From: Cavia porcellus
Taxonomy: Eukaryota > Chordata > Mammalia > Rodentia > Caviidae
Reading direction: 5' to 3'
Assembly: GCF_034190915.1 (NCBI RefSeq)
Contig: NW_026947486.1
Span: 17,758,001-17,822,000 of the forward strand
DNA length: 64,000 nt
Below are positions 9,646 through 21,044 of this stretch, one piece after another (within the stretch, counting starts at the first letter, position 1; each line of letters begins with the position of its first letter). The position numbers were made by a program, and so were the translations under genes. The notes under the pieces were generated by a model, which ran no database searches, was not told where the DNA came from, and saw only the letters and a list, made by a program, of their open reading frames with translations.

Positions 9646-9850
9646 AATAAAATAATAGAAGAGAGAGAGAAAACACAAGGGGAAGGGAAAATAAAAATAA
9701 TTAAGATATGTTATGTACAAGTTTCAGCTATTCACAATGAACAGAATCATTATATACTGCAAACACATACTAGTAAGAATTTAAAAAGAAAGAATGGGAA
9801 TGTAGCTCAATGTGAGATTTTGGGGTTCAATCTTCAGTACAGCAATCAAG
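9646..9850 (+). mobile_element. Old L1 3'UTR end plus degraded ID SINE
   Basis: 'aattaagatatgttatgtacaag...cattatatactgcaaacacatactagtaag' (9698-9780) matches old L1 3' ends at 16330-16430 and 52210-52300. A decayed ID unit follows at 9790-9845 ('gggaatgtagctcaatg...ggttcaatcttcagtac'). Confidence 0.5.
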
Positions 9851-10236
9851 AAAAATAAAATTAATTTTATATAACTGAAACAATAAACAATAATAAAATA
9901 CAAGAAAAATAAATGAGATAGGAATGTTTGTCAGCAACAACCTGTTACAGGAATGTAATATGGCCTTTTGGGTGATAAAAGGCAAAACCCTCAGGCTACT
10001 TACAATATCCTTTTAATGAATAATCCAACTCCTTACTGTACTAGGGGGTTGTGAAAGGCTGGGGTAATCTTTTCATAAAGCTTTCCAAAATATCTATTTG
10101 GGGTGTAGTTTGGTGAGAGCAGTGCAGATGAAGACAACTAGCAATCCTTCTTGAGCATGTGTTCTTTGGCATACTGACCGATAGTGATAGATATGAACGC
10201 CAATTCACAAACTGCCTCATGTTGCATAAATGGAGG

Positions 10237-10604
10237 TGTGATGTAACACCCAAAGACCAAGGCTGTGGGAAAGATCAGATTTTATTTACGTACATGCAGG
10301 TAGGCTGACATCGGAGTAATATCAACAGCTATCTTGAGGCGAACCTGAGTATATATAGGATTTTTGGATTGAGGTCAGAATTTCAAAGAGTCCAGATGAA
10401 CTGTTTGAAGTCAAAGGCAATCAGTACAGGTGTGTAGATAGAACTGGCGCCAGGTGGGTCCTAAATGTCTTTATTGCCCTTCTTTCTTGTTTACCAGGGA
10501 TAATCTATTGTTTCCCATTATTTACAAGGGGAGACACAGGGTGCTCTCAGGTCTCTCTCAGGTCACTCTCAGGACAGGCCTGATACTTCAAACTGAGTTT
10601 GACA
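10237..10604 (-). mobile_element. Probable LTR (solo), minus strand
   Basis: Read on the minus strand, the segment starts TGTCAAACTC, has a TATA-like 'cctatatatact' (plus 10350-10361), an AATAAA signal (plus 10281-10286) and ends near a TG complement (10237-10243). This spacing of TATA box and polyadenylation signal is typical of LTRs. I could not find a convincing target-site duplication, so the edges are approximate and the family is unknown. Confidence 0.45.
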
Positions 10605-10709
10605 GAAAATAAGTAAGTAGCAATGCTGACATGCCTGCCAAAGAGGAGAGAATTGAAAAAAATTGCCTCAAGGTCCTGTGCTTAGTTTAATGCCTTGCCA
10701 TGACTGTCT

Positions 10710-10795
10710 CAAATTTTTTTTTCTTTCACTGAGCATCGGACCCACAACCTCACGCTTGCCAGGCAAGTGCTTATGCCACTGATCTATATCTCTTA
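10710..10795 (-). mobile_element. ID-like SINE, diverged
   Basis: 'tttctttcactgagcatcggacccacaacctcacgcttgccaggcaagtgcttatgccactgatctata' is the complement of an ID element: box B region first, then the 'gcataagcacttgcc' region, then the diverged 5' end. Confidence 0.7.
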
Positions 10796-13346
10796 CTGTC
10801 TTAAAATTCTTAATTTTATTTTTGAGCTTGTGCTTTGTAAGTGAAATCTGATGGAACCATGGAGAGGGAGCATAAGCAGACAGTAGGGGTGTCATGTGTG
10901 TCCACTTGTATTTGTTATCTCTTTCATATACAACATCCATGATATCCCATGTGCACAAAATTCCAGTGGATCCATGATGTATTAAGAATTCAGTGACATA
11001 CAAAATTAGTCAAGGTAAGTGTGTTGTATCTATGACCAAGTGAGCCAGAGGACTGACAGCTCAGAGAAGTCACATTTACTCTTTGAACTAGAGTTTGCTA
11101 AGGCAGCAGTTGTGTTCTAAGAAACACAAACAACCAAGATGTTACCAGCCACTTAGGTTCGTATGCTCAGGTTCATGTGTTTGCCACTGAACAAATTAAA
11201 GGAGGTCATATATTTGGGCAAAAAGGAAAAAGAATTTATGAAAAGTTAACTCTGAGGAGATGTAGGGACATATTTGCCTCAAATCACCATCTCACCTTTA
11301 CAGGTGAGCAAAGGACTTTTATAGTAAGGAACAGAGGGGAGGGGAAGCACAGAAGTAATACAAATGTCTGTTTTTTTTTTTTTATCACTGTTAGTCATCT
11401 TTGCTTCATTGTCCACTTTCTTATACAAACGAAGTTGGTTCCAGGATTCCTGATGTCAGCACATATTCTGCTCATTTTTCTGAGCTGAGGAAAGATGGAG
11501 AAAGTTGTTTATGCTCTAGACCTCAACAAACCACTGGTCTCTAAAGGAAAAGAAACCTAACTGTTGAAGTTCCATTTAGCAGCACCAGTTCCAAAAGGAC
11601 CCTTGTTAGAAACAATGGAGCTGAGGGAGTTACTTCCTTTCCTCCGTTTAATTTTAAACAGCAACCTACAGTCTTTCCTGATTCCACTGTTTTAAGAGAC
11701 GCAGAAAATAAAATAGCAAAACTCCAAAAGATCTCCGATCTTTAGGCAAGAGAAACATGTGTGTTGGATCTGGTAGCCTGACCTTCAGTCATCTTCACTC
11801 TACTCCCACTTCATTACAGGATCATAAACATGTACTACATGCCACAAATATAACAAAGATCAGAGTGAATTCTGGAACAAGTATGCATGTTGAGAGCCCC
11901 TAAGGTGATGCACCACCCTGTCAATCATACCTAGAGATTCAGTGGTAGTCACCTAAGCAGAGAGGCCTAGAATTTAAATTCCAAAATCCTCATTTATCCA
12001 TACTCTGTTGCTGTTGCTACTTCTGTGTGCTGTGACCTGTGTGCAGTGCTTTTCTGTCACTCTGCCACCATTTTTTGGCTGTGCCTTATCTTTTGTTTGC
12101 ACAGACTTGCCCTGAGCACGACTTACCATGATCTTTAATAAATATAGGTGCTTGCCACTTGCCACTGGGTGTACAATTTGCAATTAATTTTTTGTCATAC
12201 ACAAACCTTGGATTATATTGCCCCATTTCATAGTTACGCTATTATGCCCTTTCATACTCTTTTTCTTTTCCTGTATTATCCCACCACTTACCTTGAAAAT
12301 GATGACATAAAAGGAAAAGAAAAGAAAGAGCAACACATAGTTCCTTTTCCTTCCAACTTTTCCTTCAGTATCAGTATGTCAGAGGTACTGTTGATAGTGT
12401 GTACATATCAAGAAGAGAAAGAAAAATATTTGGCTTTGTGTTATGTAGTATTTCCTCTTTTCTGATAAGAATGAAATCACATGCAGGTGTGGATTACAGA
12501 ATAGTCATTGCATAATTTTGTTGATACTGCATACAAGTTAAATTCTCTTATGATTTGTTTTTAAAGTAGAGTTGGGTAATATAAAGAAGAATGACCAAAT
12601 TCATGCTAGTAATTCACGTTTTAATTTTTCTTTAGTTAGAACTACCTTAGATAGCAACATTTTAAAATCATAACGAATTCAGATAGATGAAAGCCTTTTG
12701 ATGGTACTTTGCTCCTATTTTTTAAACAAGGGACTTGTATTTTTATTTTGTATTGTGTCCTATGTAATTTACACAACTAGAATTTGTCGTGATATCTGTA
12801 TTTGTGGTTTTTCAAAGTCTGCAGTTTCACAAGCCCACACTTTATGTTGGAGCCATTGTGTGAGTGTGAGTGTACACTGTGTGCATAGGTATGTTTTAGC
12901 TGGGTTGAAGGAGGAGTGAAACATGCTTAATAGCAGGCCACAGTGGCAAGTCCAAATGGAGAACACGTGAGGGGTTTCAGAAAAGAAAATAATCATCAGA
13001 TTCTCTGAAAGACTCACTCTCAGTATTCAAATCACACAACCAATACTATATTATTGTCATATTAACTTTTTTAAATCAAATGATGAAAAGATAGGGGTAG
13101 GGGAAGAGAAGGAGTTCCTGCTTCATCATGTCACCAAAAAGTTTTTACAGAAGCCTGAGTAAGGCAGTTCTTCTCCAAAGCAGAATATAAAAGACAACCA
13201 GAGTGGCTGCAAATTCATTTGTTGTGAAACATAAAGCAATATCAAGTTTTTCCCCATGTTTAACCTTTGAAATTTTTGTGAAAAAGAATTTCTGCATCCT
13301 ATGCCCATGCAAAAAATATTATCAGACACATCACTTCTCCCATTGT

Positions 13347-13349
<3 letters not shown>
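10796..13349. other. Unassigned AT-rich stretch
   Basis: Apart from poly(T) at 11371-11382, I recognise no repeat, exon or RNA gene here. The open frames (for example 103 codons at 11177-11488 and 105 codons at 12148-12465) show no domain, have ordinary AT-rich composition and are within chance expectation. Possible old repeat remnants cannot be excluded. Confidence 0.4.

Positions 13350-13389
<40 letters not shown>
13350..13389. repeat. (TA)n microsatellite
   Basis: An uninterrupted TA dinucleotide run of about 40 bp. Confidence 0.98.
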
Positions 13390-13393
<4 letters not shown>

Positions 13394-13485
13394 TTTTTTT
13401 CTCTGTGTCTGAATATCTACTTGAGGAGCTCAAATATGAATATATGCTTTTCTGCAATAAGTATAAAATATTTTTAAAATGAAGA

Positions 13486-13612
13486 ATTTAGCATGGTGGC
13501 ACATCCTGGTAATTCCAGTACTCAAGAGGTTAAGGCAGGAGGATTTCTGCAAGTTTAAGGCCAGTCTGAACTACATAGTGAGACTCAGTCTCACAACAAG
13601 GCAAAACAGAAC
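13486..13612 (+). mobile_element. B1-like SINE
   Basis: 'agcatggtggcacatcctggtaattccagtactcaagaggttaaggcaggagg...aaggccagtctgaactacatagtgagactcagtctca' is a diverged B1 with an A-rich tail. Confidence 0.85.
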
Positions 13613-13619
13613 AAAATAT

Positions 13620-13705
13620 TTTTAAAATGCAAAAATTGAGACTTGGTGAAATTGAGTAATTTGCTCAATATCACACAAAGAGCTGAAGATCTTTTGTATC
13701 TTGAC
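13620..13705 (-). mobile_element. MIR-like remnant
   Basis: 'aaattgagacttggtgaaattgagtaatttgctcaatatcacacaaagagctgaa' resembles the complement of a MIR core ('gaaactgag...aagtaacttgcccaaggtcacacag'). It is old and short. Confidence 0.45.
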
Positions 13706-13933
13706 ATAAGGAATGAGAAATTTGATCCTGTTCTCTTATTTTATGAAGCAGCACCAGATTTGCATAGTTTCATGGGCAAAAAAAGGATGACGATTAATTT
13801 TTGACGAGAGCTACTTTAGATAATGTTATGGTCAGCAAATTAGTCATCTGTGACCTTAATTCTCTTTTGACATTTTACCCAACAGATTCATAGATTCTAA
13901 TTCTAAGGATTATGACTTGTAAATCATCAAGAA

Positions 13934-13936
<3 letters not shown>

Positions 13937-13972
<36 letters not shown>
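13937..13972. repeat. (AT)n microsatellite
   Basis: A pure AT dinucleotide run. Confidence 0.98.
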
Positions 13973-13974
<2 letters not shown>

Positions 13975-14084
13975 ATTCAGTAATAAATTTGAAGAGTCCA
14001 AATTTTCTTTTCAATAATTTATAAAATGACAAAATATCAGCAGAGATATGTAAAATTTGCTGAGATTATGTATGGCTTTCTAAT

Positions 14085-14660
14085 CAACTTGGCCTAACTG
14101 ATATCTCTAGAACACTTCAACAAACAAATACACATTCTTTTCTAATACCCATGAAACTATTTTCAGGGTAGACTATATTCTAAAACAAAACTACAGCCAA
14201 AAAGAATATTAAAAAGGCCTGAAATTGTATAAAGTATATTCACTGAATCACAATGGAATTAAAATTAAAAATCCAAAAATTAAATTTAAAAAAAAACAAA
14301 GTATGTCAGTGCACAATTGATAATGAAATATGGCTTTTCTAAATTACTAACGGGTCAAAGGAGAAACCACAAAGAAATTAAAAAGTATTATTGAGCTGAA
14401 TGCAAATAAAATCATACTATATCAACATGTATAGAATGTAAGTAAAGTGCTAAAAGAAATTTATATCTATAAATTGCTATATTAGGAATATCTTAAAATA
14501 ATATAAGCTTTCACCTTATGAATCCCCCAAAACAAGAGCAAATTATGCACAAAGGCAAGGAGAAGGAATAAAATAGCAAGGAAAGAGAAGAAACCAATGA
14601 AATATAAAAATCATTCAAGGAAAATCAATCAGCCAAAAGATAATCCTGCTAAAATATTTA
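14085..14660 (+). mobile_element. Old L1 ORF2 fragment (endonuclease region)
   Basis: 'tagaacacttcaacaaacaaatacacattcttttctaatacccatgaaactattttcagggtagac' is the L1 ORF2 endonuclease end. The following A-rich sequence ('ctgaatcacaatggaattaaaatt...gaaaccacaaagaaattaaaaagtattattgagctgaatg') continues it. It is heavily mutated. Confidence 0.7.
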
Positions 14661-14929
14661 CAAGGTCAAAAGGCCATGTACTGAAGAGGCAAAGCATGAG
14701 GAGCAGCCTAACCTTGTAACTACTCGGTCCTGAGAGAACACACTCACTACTGGGAAAATTAATCCCGTCCTGTGAGAAAAGCACCTATCCCTCTTAACAA
14801 CATAACCGCTCTTAAAGTTCCCAGCACCTCTCAACACTGTTACATTGAGAGTCAATTTCAAAATGTTTTGATGCGGATAAATCATATTTAAACCATAGTG
14901 GCATCACAAACTTTCAGACTAGAAAAACG
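14661..14929. other. Unassigned stretch
   Basis: I see no clear feature. The 75-codon minus frame (14658-14885) has no recognisable domain. Confidence 0.3.
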
Positions 14930-15400
14930 TCTTAGTCTATTGATGTATAAAAAAAATCACTAAAGATTTAGTGGCCCCAAACTACTATGAAACACTATCT
15001 TTTACAGTTTCTGAGAGTCGAAAACATGGGGGTAAGCTTGCCTGGATTGTTCTATTTCAGGGTTTCTTTTGAGGTTATGCTCAAAATGTCAGACAGCACT
15101 ACAGTGAAATAAAGGTCTGCATCCACTTCTTCAGGCATATTCATTCACAAGCCTGGTAAGTTGGTGCTGGCTGTTGATGAGAGGCCTGAGGTTTACTCCA
15201 CATGGTCATTTCTTAAGGATTTTGTGTGTATCTGCATGACACCATTGCTCATTTCCTCCAGAACAAGTTATCCAAGATAACAACACTGTAGCTGGGTTTT
15301 ATTTTATGATTTAATCTCAGAGGTCACATACCATCCCTCTGCAATGTCATACTCACTAAAGGAAGACTAGAATACTAAGAGATTCACATTGCAAGTTGGC
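14930..15400. mobile_element. Old mammalian-wide LTR-like repeat
   Basis: The pattern 'tttagtggccccaaactac...cttttacagtttctgagagtcg' to 'ttttattttatgatttaatctcagaggtcacataccatccctctgcaatgtcatact' matches my recollection of a mammal-wide LTR repeat of ERVL/MaLR age. I cannot name the family. A related remnant lies near 53.8 kb. Confidence 0.4.
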
Positions 15401-15880
15401 TGGCACAGTAATTGTGTAGCTCAGTTGGGAGGCCTGAAAAAGCCAGAATTGTCAAGGAATCATTTCCAAATTTACCAGGGACAAATACATGACATTGAGC
15501 CCAAAGAGAAATAGTTCAAAGTCTTAATGGTGATCTATCCCTTTGGGCTGTTTCTGATCTGCTGTTCTGCATGTAGCATTCTAAATGGACTCAGGTGATG
15601 AGAAGGAAGCCAGAATGTGCCCTTTGGAGTCTCCACACACCCCTTACCTTGTATACCTGAAATTTTATTGTAGTATCCTCCCTCTGTTAATTATCTATTG
15701 TGAACATAGCTTCTTTCCGTATCTGTATGTTCTCTCCTCCTCATCAAAATGCTCTAGTCTTGTATCCCATCTTGAATCTTCCTTTTTGCTTAGAGCTTAG
15801 AAAGTTCTAAGTCAGGATACTAATTCAAAGTAGTGGGTTAAGAACTCATTTGGCCGCATAACTTCTCTTATAGGAGAAGT
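15401..15880. other. Unassigned stretch
   Basis: No repeat family, RNA gene or exon is recognised. The 71-codon frame at 15585-15800 looks like chance. Confidence 0.3.
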
Positions 15881-15951
15881 CTAATGTATAAATAATTTAA
15901 AAGGCAAAAGAGGAAAAAAGAAAAGGAAAGAAAGAGATTATATGTATACAG

Positions 15952-15953
<2 letters not shown>

Positions 15954-15997
<44 letters not shown>
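15954..15997. repeat. (TG)n microsatellite
   Basis: A TG dinucleotide run of about 44 bp. It creates spurious poly-(Thr-His) frames on the minus strand. Confidence 0.98.
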
Positions 15998-15999
<2 letters not shown>

Positions 16000-16019
16000 A
16001 AGATAGATAACTAATACAA

Positions 16020-16248
16020 GATAGATAATTAATCTCTGTATGTTCATCAAAAAGAACAGTTTGGGCTTTCATTGTTTGATCATTTTTTTCATGCCTCAAC
16101 CTTGTAATCTGAACAACTACTTCTAAGATAACAATATGCAATATATTTAACTAGGGTTAATTTCCTGCTTTTTTTTGAAATTATATATTGTTTCTGTCCT
16201 TTTTTTTTACTTTGTTCTTAAAATTAAAAAAAAAAGTTTAAAGCAAAA
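16020..16248 (+). mobile_element. L1 3' end with poly(A)
   Basis: 'ctttcattgtttgatcattttttt...gaacaactacttctaagataacaatatgcaatatatttaactagggttaatttcctgc' closely parallels the end of the half-L1 (about 5820-5890), and it ends in an AAAATTAAAAAAAAAA tail near 16220-16236. It is a short 5'-truncated L1 of the local 3'UTR type. Confidence 0.7.
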
Positions 16249-16545
16249 GAAAAGATAAACAAGGGGAAATGGGGAGAGAGATACTTTGTAAATGAGAAGG
16301 AAATCTAGAGATAGAGGTGGGGAAGAGGAGAGAAAGGAGGAAAAAAGAATTAAGATATGTCATGTGCATGTATATTCTCCCCAAAATTAATGTAATCATT
16401 ATATTCTACAAACACGTGCTAATGAAATATTAAGAAGAACTAATTTAGTGTATTGTCATCCTCTGTATCCATGGGATGCAACTAAAGCGGTGCTAAGAAG
16501 AAATTTCTAAAAACTGCTACATTAGAATTTTTTATTATACAGATT
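16249..16545 (+). mobile_element. Older L1 3'UTR and L1 scrap
   Basis: 'aattaagatatgtcatgtgcatg...ttatattctacaaacacgtgctaatgaa' (16349-16430) matches the older L1 3' ends at 9.7 and 52.2 kb. A short ORF2-like scrap follows ('gatgcaactaaagcggtgctaagaagaaatttc', about 16475-16510). The younger L1 end at 16020 probably inserted beside or into this copy. Confidence 0.55.
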
Positions 16546-16939
16546 AAAAATTCGTGAAAAATCCCATCTGTACTGCACATGTAAAGATTTTTTTCTTATC
16601 ATTATTCTCTAAACAATACAGCATAACAATTATTTACTTTGTGTTGGGTATTATAAGTAATCTCAAGATAATTTAAGCTGTGCAATAGGTTATACACAAA
16701 TTTTACACAAATTTAAGCCTTTTTTTGTAAGGTCCTTGAGCACTTGTGGACTTGGTATCAATGAGGGTCCTGGAATCAGTCTCTCATGGATACTAAAGGA
16801 CAATTCCATTTGCATTCTAATTGACTTCCAAGCTTCATCCCCAAAATTGATGCATGTGGGAGTTTTTGTCACTTGCAGGCAGACATGGAATATTTCTATC
16901 TCTTCAAATCATACGTAGTGGATTTAAGTCATACCTTCA

Positions 16940-17075
16940 AGGCAGGCATGGTGGTGCACATCTCTGACCGCAGTGCTCTGTGAAACTGAGGCAGGAGAAT
17001 TGCAAGCTCAAGTCCAGCCTGGGCAACTTAGCAACTTAGTAAGACCCTGTCTCTAGACAAAAATAAAAATAAAGG
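16940..17075 (+). mobile_element. B1-like SINE
   Basis: 'aggcatggtggtgcacatctctgaccgcagtgctctgtgaaactgaggcaggag...caagtccagcctgggcaacttagcaacttagtaagaccctgtctctagac' is a B1 with a small duplication and the tail 'aaaaataaaaataaa'. Confidence 0.85.
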
Positions 17076-17770
17076 CCCCATTTTCAATATCTGTTTTTTT
17101 TTAAAAAAAGAAAAGAAAAGGAACTGAATGCATGTGTTCTTTGAGTTGATCAGCCAATCAACATTTATTGAGTTACCTCTATACATCAGGCAGTTTTCTA
17201 GGCAATATATGGCAATATATAAAGCTCATCTTGAATACTATGAACGAATATCAGTAAAACATTTTATAGGTCCCAAAATAGCAGAGTATGGATATATTGG
17301 ACAGAGGCCTCCCTTTCCAGGGTTTTAAAGGGAGAGGGGGGAAGCACACAGAGACATTTCCAAGTACAGCATTTATGATATGCATTTATTAGTACTGGAA
17401 GGGTAGGTTTGTTGAAGTTTCAGCTATACTTCAACCAAAAGAAAAACCCAAAATAGGGCCTTTAAGTTCAGTATTTTTAAAGTACATGTAAAATATCACC
17501 CCATGAACACTTCAAAAGGAACATTTCTGAATCTTATGAATATGAAAGCATAATTCACATCTAAAACTTGATATTCTGCCTAAAATATAGCAGCTAACAA
17601 ATGTTGTCCCCTGAACAATCAGGTATTACAAGTGCCGAGAGCTATCAGGGCAGAGCACCATGGTTTTAGAAGCCAGACAATTAAAAATGTATTACTTTAC
17701 TCAGCAACTTGATTGTTTCCAATTAACAAAGGAAAAAACAGGAATGGATCTTTTATTCAATCAACCAGGA
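17076..17770. other. Mostly unassigned, possible MIR/L2-age scrap
   Basis: 'caatcaacatttattgagttacctctatacatcaggcagttttctaggca' (17155-17205) resembles a common mammal-wide repeat motif ('tattgagcacctactatgtgccaggc'). The rest, to 17770, is not recognised. Confidence 0.35.
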
Positions 17771-17773
17771 TTC

Positions 17774-17849
17774 CTAGGGGCTGGGGATATAAGCACTGTT
17801 GTAACATGCTCAAAGCCTTGGGTTCCATCCATAGCACTGTGAGAGAAGC

Positions 17850-17850
<1 letters not shown>
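17774..17850 (+). mobile_element. ID-like SINE, truncated
   Basis: 'ctaggggctggggatataagcactgttgtaacatgctcaaagccttgggttccatccatagcactg' has the ID 5' start and a box-B-like 'ggttccatcc', with the middle deleted. It abuts a GA microsatellite that may have grown from its tail. Confidence 0.65.

Positions 17851-17854
<4 letters not shown>

Positions 17855-17911
<57 letters not shown>
17855..17911. repeat. (GA)n microsatellite
   Basis: A pure GA run of about 57 bp directly after the ID remnant. Confidence 0.97.
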
Positions 17912-17914
<3 letters not shown>

Positions 17915-17924
17915 TCCATTTTGT

Positions 17925-18355
17925 ATAATTATGGTTTGTATCTAGATGTCTCCCAAAGTCTCATGTGGTCATAGGTGGGGCTTTTCACAGGTGGCTAGAT
18001 CTAGGGTGTGTGAAGCTAGAATTAAGGGTTTGTGATCACTAAATTAGTCCACTGACTGTTTTTATAGTTACGCATGTAGATAACGAGAAGGCCCACCTTG
18101 GGTATATGTGGCACTAACTCAAATAATGAGTAGCCTAAAAGGAATAAAACAGATAGGCAGGCAGCTGCTGCTGATCTTGCTACCTGTTGCTTCCTGCATG
18201 CCATGCCATGGAGAATTTCTCCTCACTGATGCCCCTTTCCCTTGCCACCCTGCCTTGGAGTCAACCAACTATGCACTGAAACCTCTACATACACTGAGAT
18301 AAAGTAAACCTTTTCTCCTTTAACTGTTGGTGTTGGATATTAATTTTGATAAAAA
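17925..18355 (+). mobile_element. MaLR-type LTR
   Basis: It starts 'ttatggtttgtatctagatgtctcccaaagtctcatgtg' and ends with 'gataaagtaaaccttttctcctttaactgttggtgttgg'. This gives the start, and the late polyadenylation-signal region, of MaLR-class LTRs. The similar LTR at 21.05 kb supports the assignment. Confidence 0.55.
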
Positions 18356-18589
18356 TTAATTAAGATTCGCTTTGTGTTGGTGTAGTGGGAATACAGAAAT
18401 GGCAAAACACAGAGTCCAAATAAATATTTCAAAAATTGATTCATAAGGGCAATGAGTTCTAAGAAGCAACGGAGTCCAATGATAGTTTATGTCACCCTGT
18501 TTCAAAAGAAAACATTTTCTGACCAAGAGCACACCTAATTTTAGCATATAAGAAAATAGTACAACATAGTTAGCAGATTCTGAACTACA

Positions 18590-18740
18590 ACTACTTAAGT
18601 TCAAACTCCAGCATTTAAATCCTGCAAGACAGTGAGTACTCTAAGCTCTCTCTAACCTCCACTTTCTGCATCTGATAATAAAGTTTACATTATGGTGTCA
18701 TTGCATTAATTAAGTGAGATGATACCTGACAGAACATTCT
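18590..18740 (+). mobile_element. MIR remnant
   Basis: 'ttcaaactccagcatttaaatcctgcaagacagtgag...ctctctctaacctccactttctgcatctgataataaag...gcattaattaagtgagatgatacctg' follows the MIR order: tRNA-like part, core, then 'attaaatgagataatacatg'. It is old. Confidence 0.5.
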
Positions 18741-19635
18741 TCCCAATGTAGAAGTATCTATAATTTCATTAACTAGGGCTCATTTGATGTCACATTAAAA
18801 TTAATTTACATTTTCTGAAGTCATTTGGGTTTATATTTTCTCCATGTGTTTACTCAGTCATCTATTTGCATCTTTGACACCTATCTTATCAAAATTAAGG
18901 AGAATTCCAAAATTTTCTTTCATAGTCTTAGCTAGTTATTCTTAGCATTCCACATGTTTGAAAACATGCATATCATTCTCACACCCAACCTCCATTTCTT
19001 TCTTTTCCTTCCTCCTCCTGAAAGGTACAATGGACTAACATTTGGGATCAACTCCAAAAATGAAGCTAACTTTTTATTGCTATTATGAGAGCCAGAGACA
19101 CTGCTAGAGCTTTTAGCACAATCATAAAGTGCCACTAATAGCACTTGGTCTCTGTTAGGTTTCTGAAAGCTTTGGCTATCTATTTTAGAATGAAAAATTT
19201 TGACTCTGAAAAAATTCAGGCAGGAAATTGACCCTTCTTTTGATTTACAGAGTCAGATTTCATCCACCACACTGTAAAAAATATCAGTATAAAGCAAATA
19301 GCTATTACTCACCTCAGGAGAAGAGGCAAAGGAGTGTCATTCTTTTATTTATTGCATTTTTTCATGTCCATGAATAACAAAGACATTTACTACCTACATC
19401 TTTAGTTCTTTACCTTTCTATTTTAAATTCTGCTGGGGTTGTTCCTTAAAAAAATCTCTTGCATAACTTAAGCATCTCATAAAAATCTTAATAAATGGTT
19501 ACAGTTTCGGTTTCTCAAGATTATTATTAACCTGAAAACTTTTTACATTTTTGTCTGTTTCTGTATGTGGACACCACCATGCACATCTGTTTTTTCTGTC
19601 ACCTGCTAACCTAACGCAATAGCATGAAAAAGCTT
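18741..19635. other. Unassigned AT-rich stretch
   Basis: No recognisable repeat, exon or RNA gene. The 70-codon minus frame at 18932-19144 has no domain. Confidence 0.3.
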
Positions 19636-19639
19636 TGAT

Positions 19640-19800
19640 TCCCAAGTCAAACCAGTTAAACCTCAAATACTATGAGTGTCAATTACTAGCTGTGTTCAAT
19701 AGATAAATTATTTCCTTTTCTCAAACTTCAGTTTCTTCACCAATACTTAGGTGTCTCACAATGAATATATGAGATCACATATAAAATGTTTGGCTCAAGA
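19640..19800 (+). mobile_element. MIR remnant
   Basis: 'gattcccaagtcaaaccag...attactagctgtgttcaatagataaattatttccttttctcaaacttcagtttcttcaccaa' matches the MIR layout ('acttactagctgtgtgac...ctcagtttcctcatc'). Confidence 0.55.
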
Positions 19801-19810
19801 ACAGGGGATC

Positions 19811-19972
19811 CAACTGAGTGTGGTGGCACATGCCTGCACTCAGAAGATGGAGGCCCGAGGATCACGGTGACTTTGAGGCCAGCATGGACTACAAAGTGAG
19901 TTCAAGGCCAGCCTGAACTCCATAGCAAAATCCTATCTCAGAAAAACAAAACAAAAAATTTAAAAAAGAAAA
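19811..19972 (+). mobile_element. B1-like SINE with internal duplication
   Basis: 'tgagtgtggtggcacatgcctgcactcagaagatggaggcccgaggatcacgg...ttgaggccagcatggactacaaagtgagttcaaggccagcctgaactccatagc' has two 'aggccagc' blocks. It ends in a CAAAACAAAAAA tail. Confidence 0.85.
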
Positions 19973-19974
19973 GA

Positions 19975-20550
19975 ATTAGTGCCATTGGCAGACTGCAGAG
20001 GGAGAGAATCAGGGCTCGCAAGGAGGTGATCCTCACCTGGAAAACAGCAGCATGTGTGGGCAGCTACTAGAGAGGAGACAGCCACACCCAAGCCTCTCTC
20101 CGTGAGTCAGCACCATTCTCAGACTGTGTAAGGAGAGAACCAGGCCTCACAAGGAGGTGATCCCCCACTGCAAGCCATATCATTTTCACTGTTTTCTTCA
20201 GTTGGGTTTTATTCTGCTTTGTTTTGTTTCATCATGTTACATCCAATAGCAGGAGCAGCTATTTGAAAGACAGCAAGACATCTTATAGTAGCTATTTTGG
20301 ATTTACTATTAGCTTATTTTGAAGTCCTTTATTGCATTCATTGTTTTGTTTTTATTGTTCCTATTCTGTTCTCTTTGATTTTTACTGTGTCTGAAGTTAT
20401 ATGCAGCTGTGTGGAAGACAATAAAAGACATTATGGTAACTATTGCTGATTTTGTAAAGTTTTGAAGTCCTGTACCACTTATACGAGTTTATTTTGATTG
20501 GTTTTATTCTGTTTTATTTTCATTCGTTTTATCCTCTTTAAAATTAAAAA
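19975..20550 (+). mobile_element. L1 3'UTR-only copy
   Basis: The left part holds about 95-115 bp repeats: 'agcaccattctcagactg.g..aggagagaaccagg.ctc.caaggaggtgatcc' occurs twice, near 19979 and 20109. The right part (about 20200-20545) holds two ~150 bp TG-rich units (landmarks near 20285 and 20432) and ends 'aaaattaaaaaag'. The same order is found at 47.74-48.6 kb. There is no ORF. Confidence 0.6.
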
Positions 20551-21040
20551 AGCAGGTGATCCATAAAGATCATGAGCCAGTGCTATAACAGAGAAGAATT
20601 TTGTGTAACCTAAATTTCCATAGTCTTCACAATTCTTTATGAATAAACAGTGGAAACTCAAATCCCACTGTTTTGTTCCCCTTATCCGCACCAGGACATC
20701 TTTCTCATCAAAGTTTTTCCAATTATTTCTGACAATTCCCCCAGAGGATTTTGGGTGTGTGCACAAAATCTTCCATTACAGTCCAGGTTTTGCAGTCACA
20801 TAAAGCCACAAACAGATCTCCCCTCACTATCATCCTGTCTTTAGTGCCCTTCAGGCAGAGCATAAGTTTCCAGACCGGGAGACCGTCTTTTGTTTCATCC
20901 CAAGGATATGAACCATGAGATGTTTGAATAGAACTGGCTAAAGTCTTTATGGTAATATGACACAATGCGTTCTAGATATTAACGCAGAGAAAGACCCTCT
21001 TTCCAGTTCTGTGTTGAATTTTGTCACTTGGTTCCTTAGA
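20551..21040. other. Unassigned stretch
   Basis: I recognise nothing. Overlapping 64-95 codon frames on both strands at 20479-20965 have no domain and probably reflect low stop density. Confidence 0.3.
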
Positions 21041-21044
21041 AGCA

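Noticed and set aside
15868..16141. Minus-strand frames with long Thr-His repeats
   Set aside because: They come from translation of the TG microsatellite.
20479..20965. Overlapping frames on both strands suggesting an exon
   Set aside because: There is no domain, no convincing splice sites and no codon pattern, and both strands are equally open.
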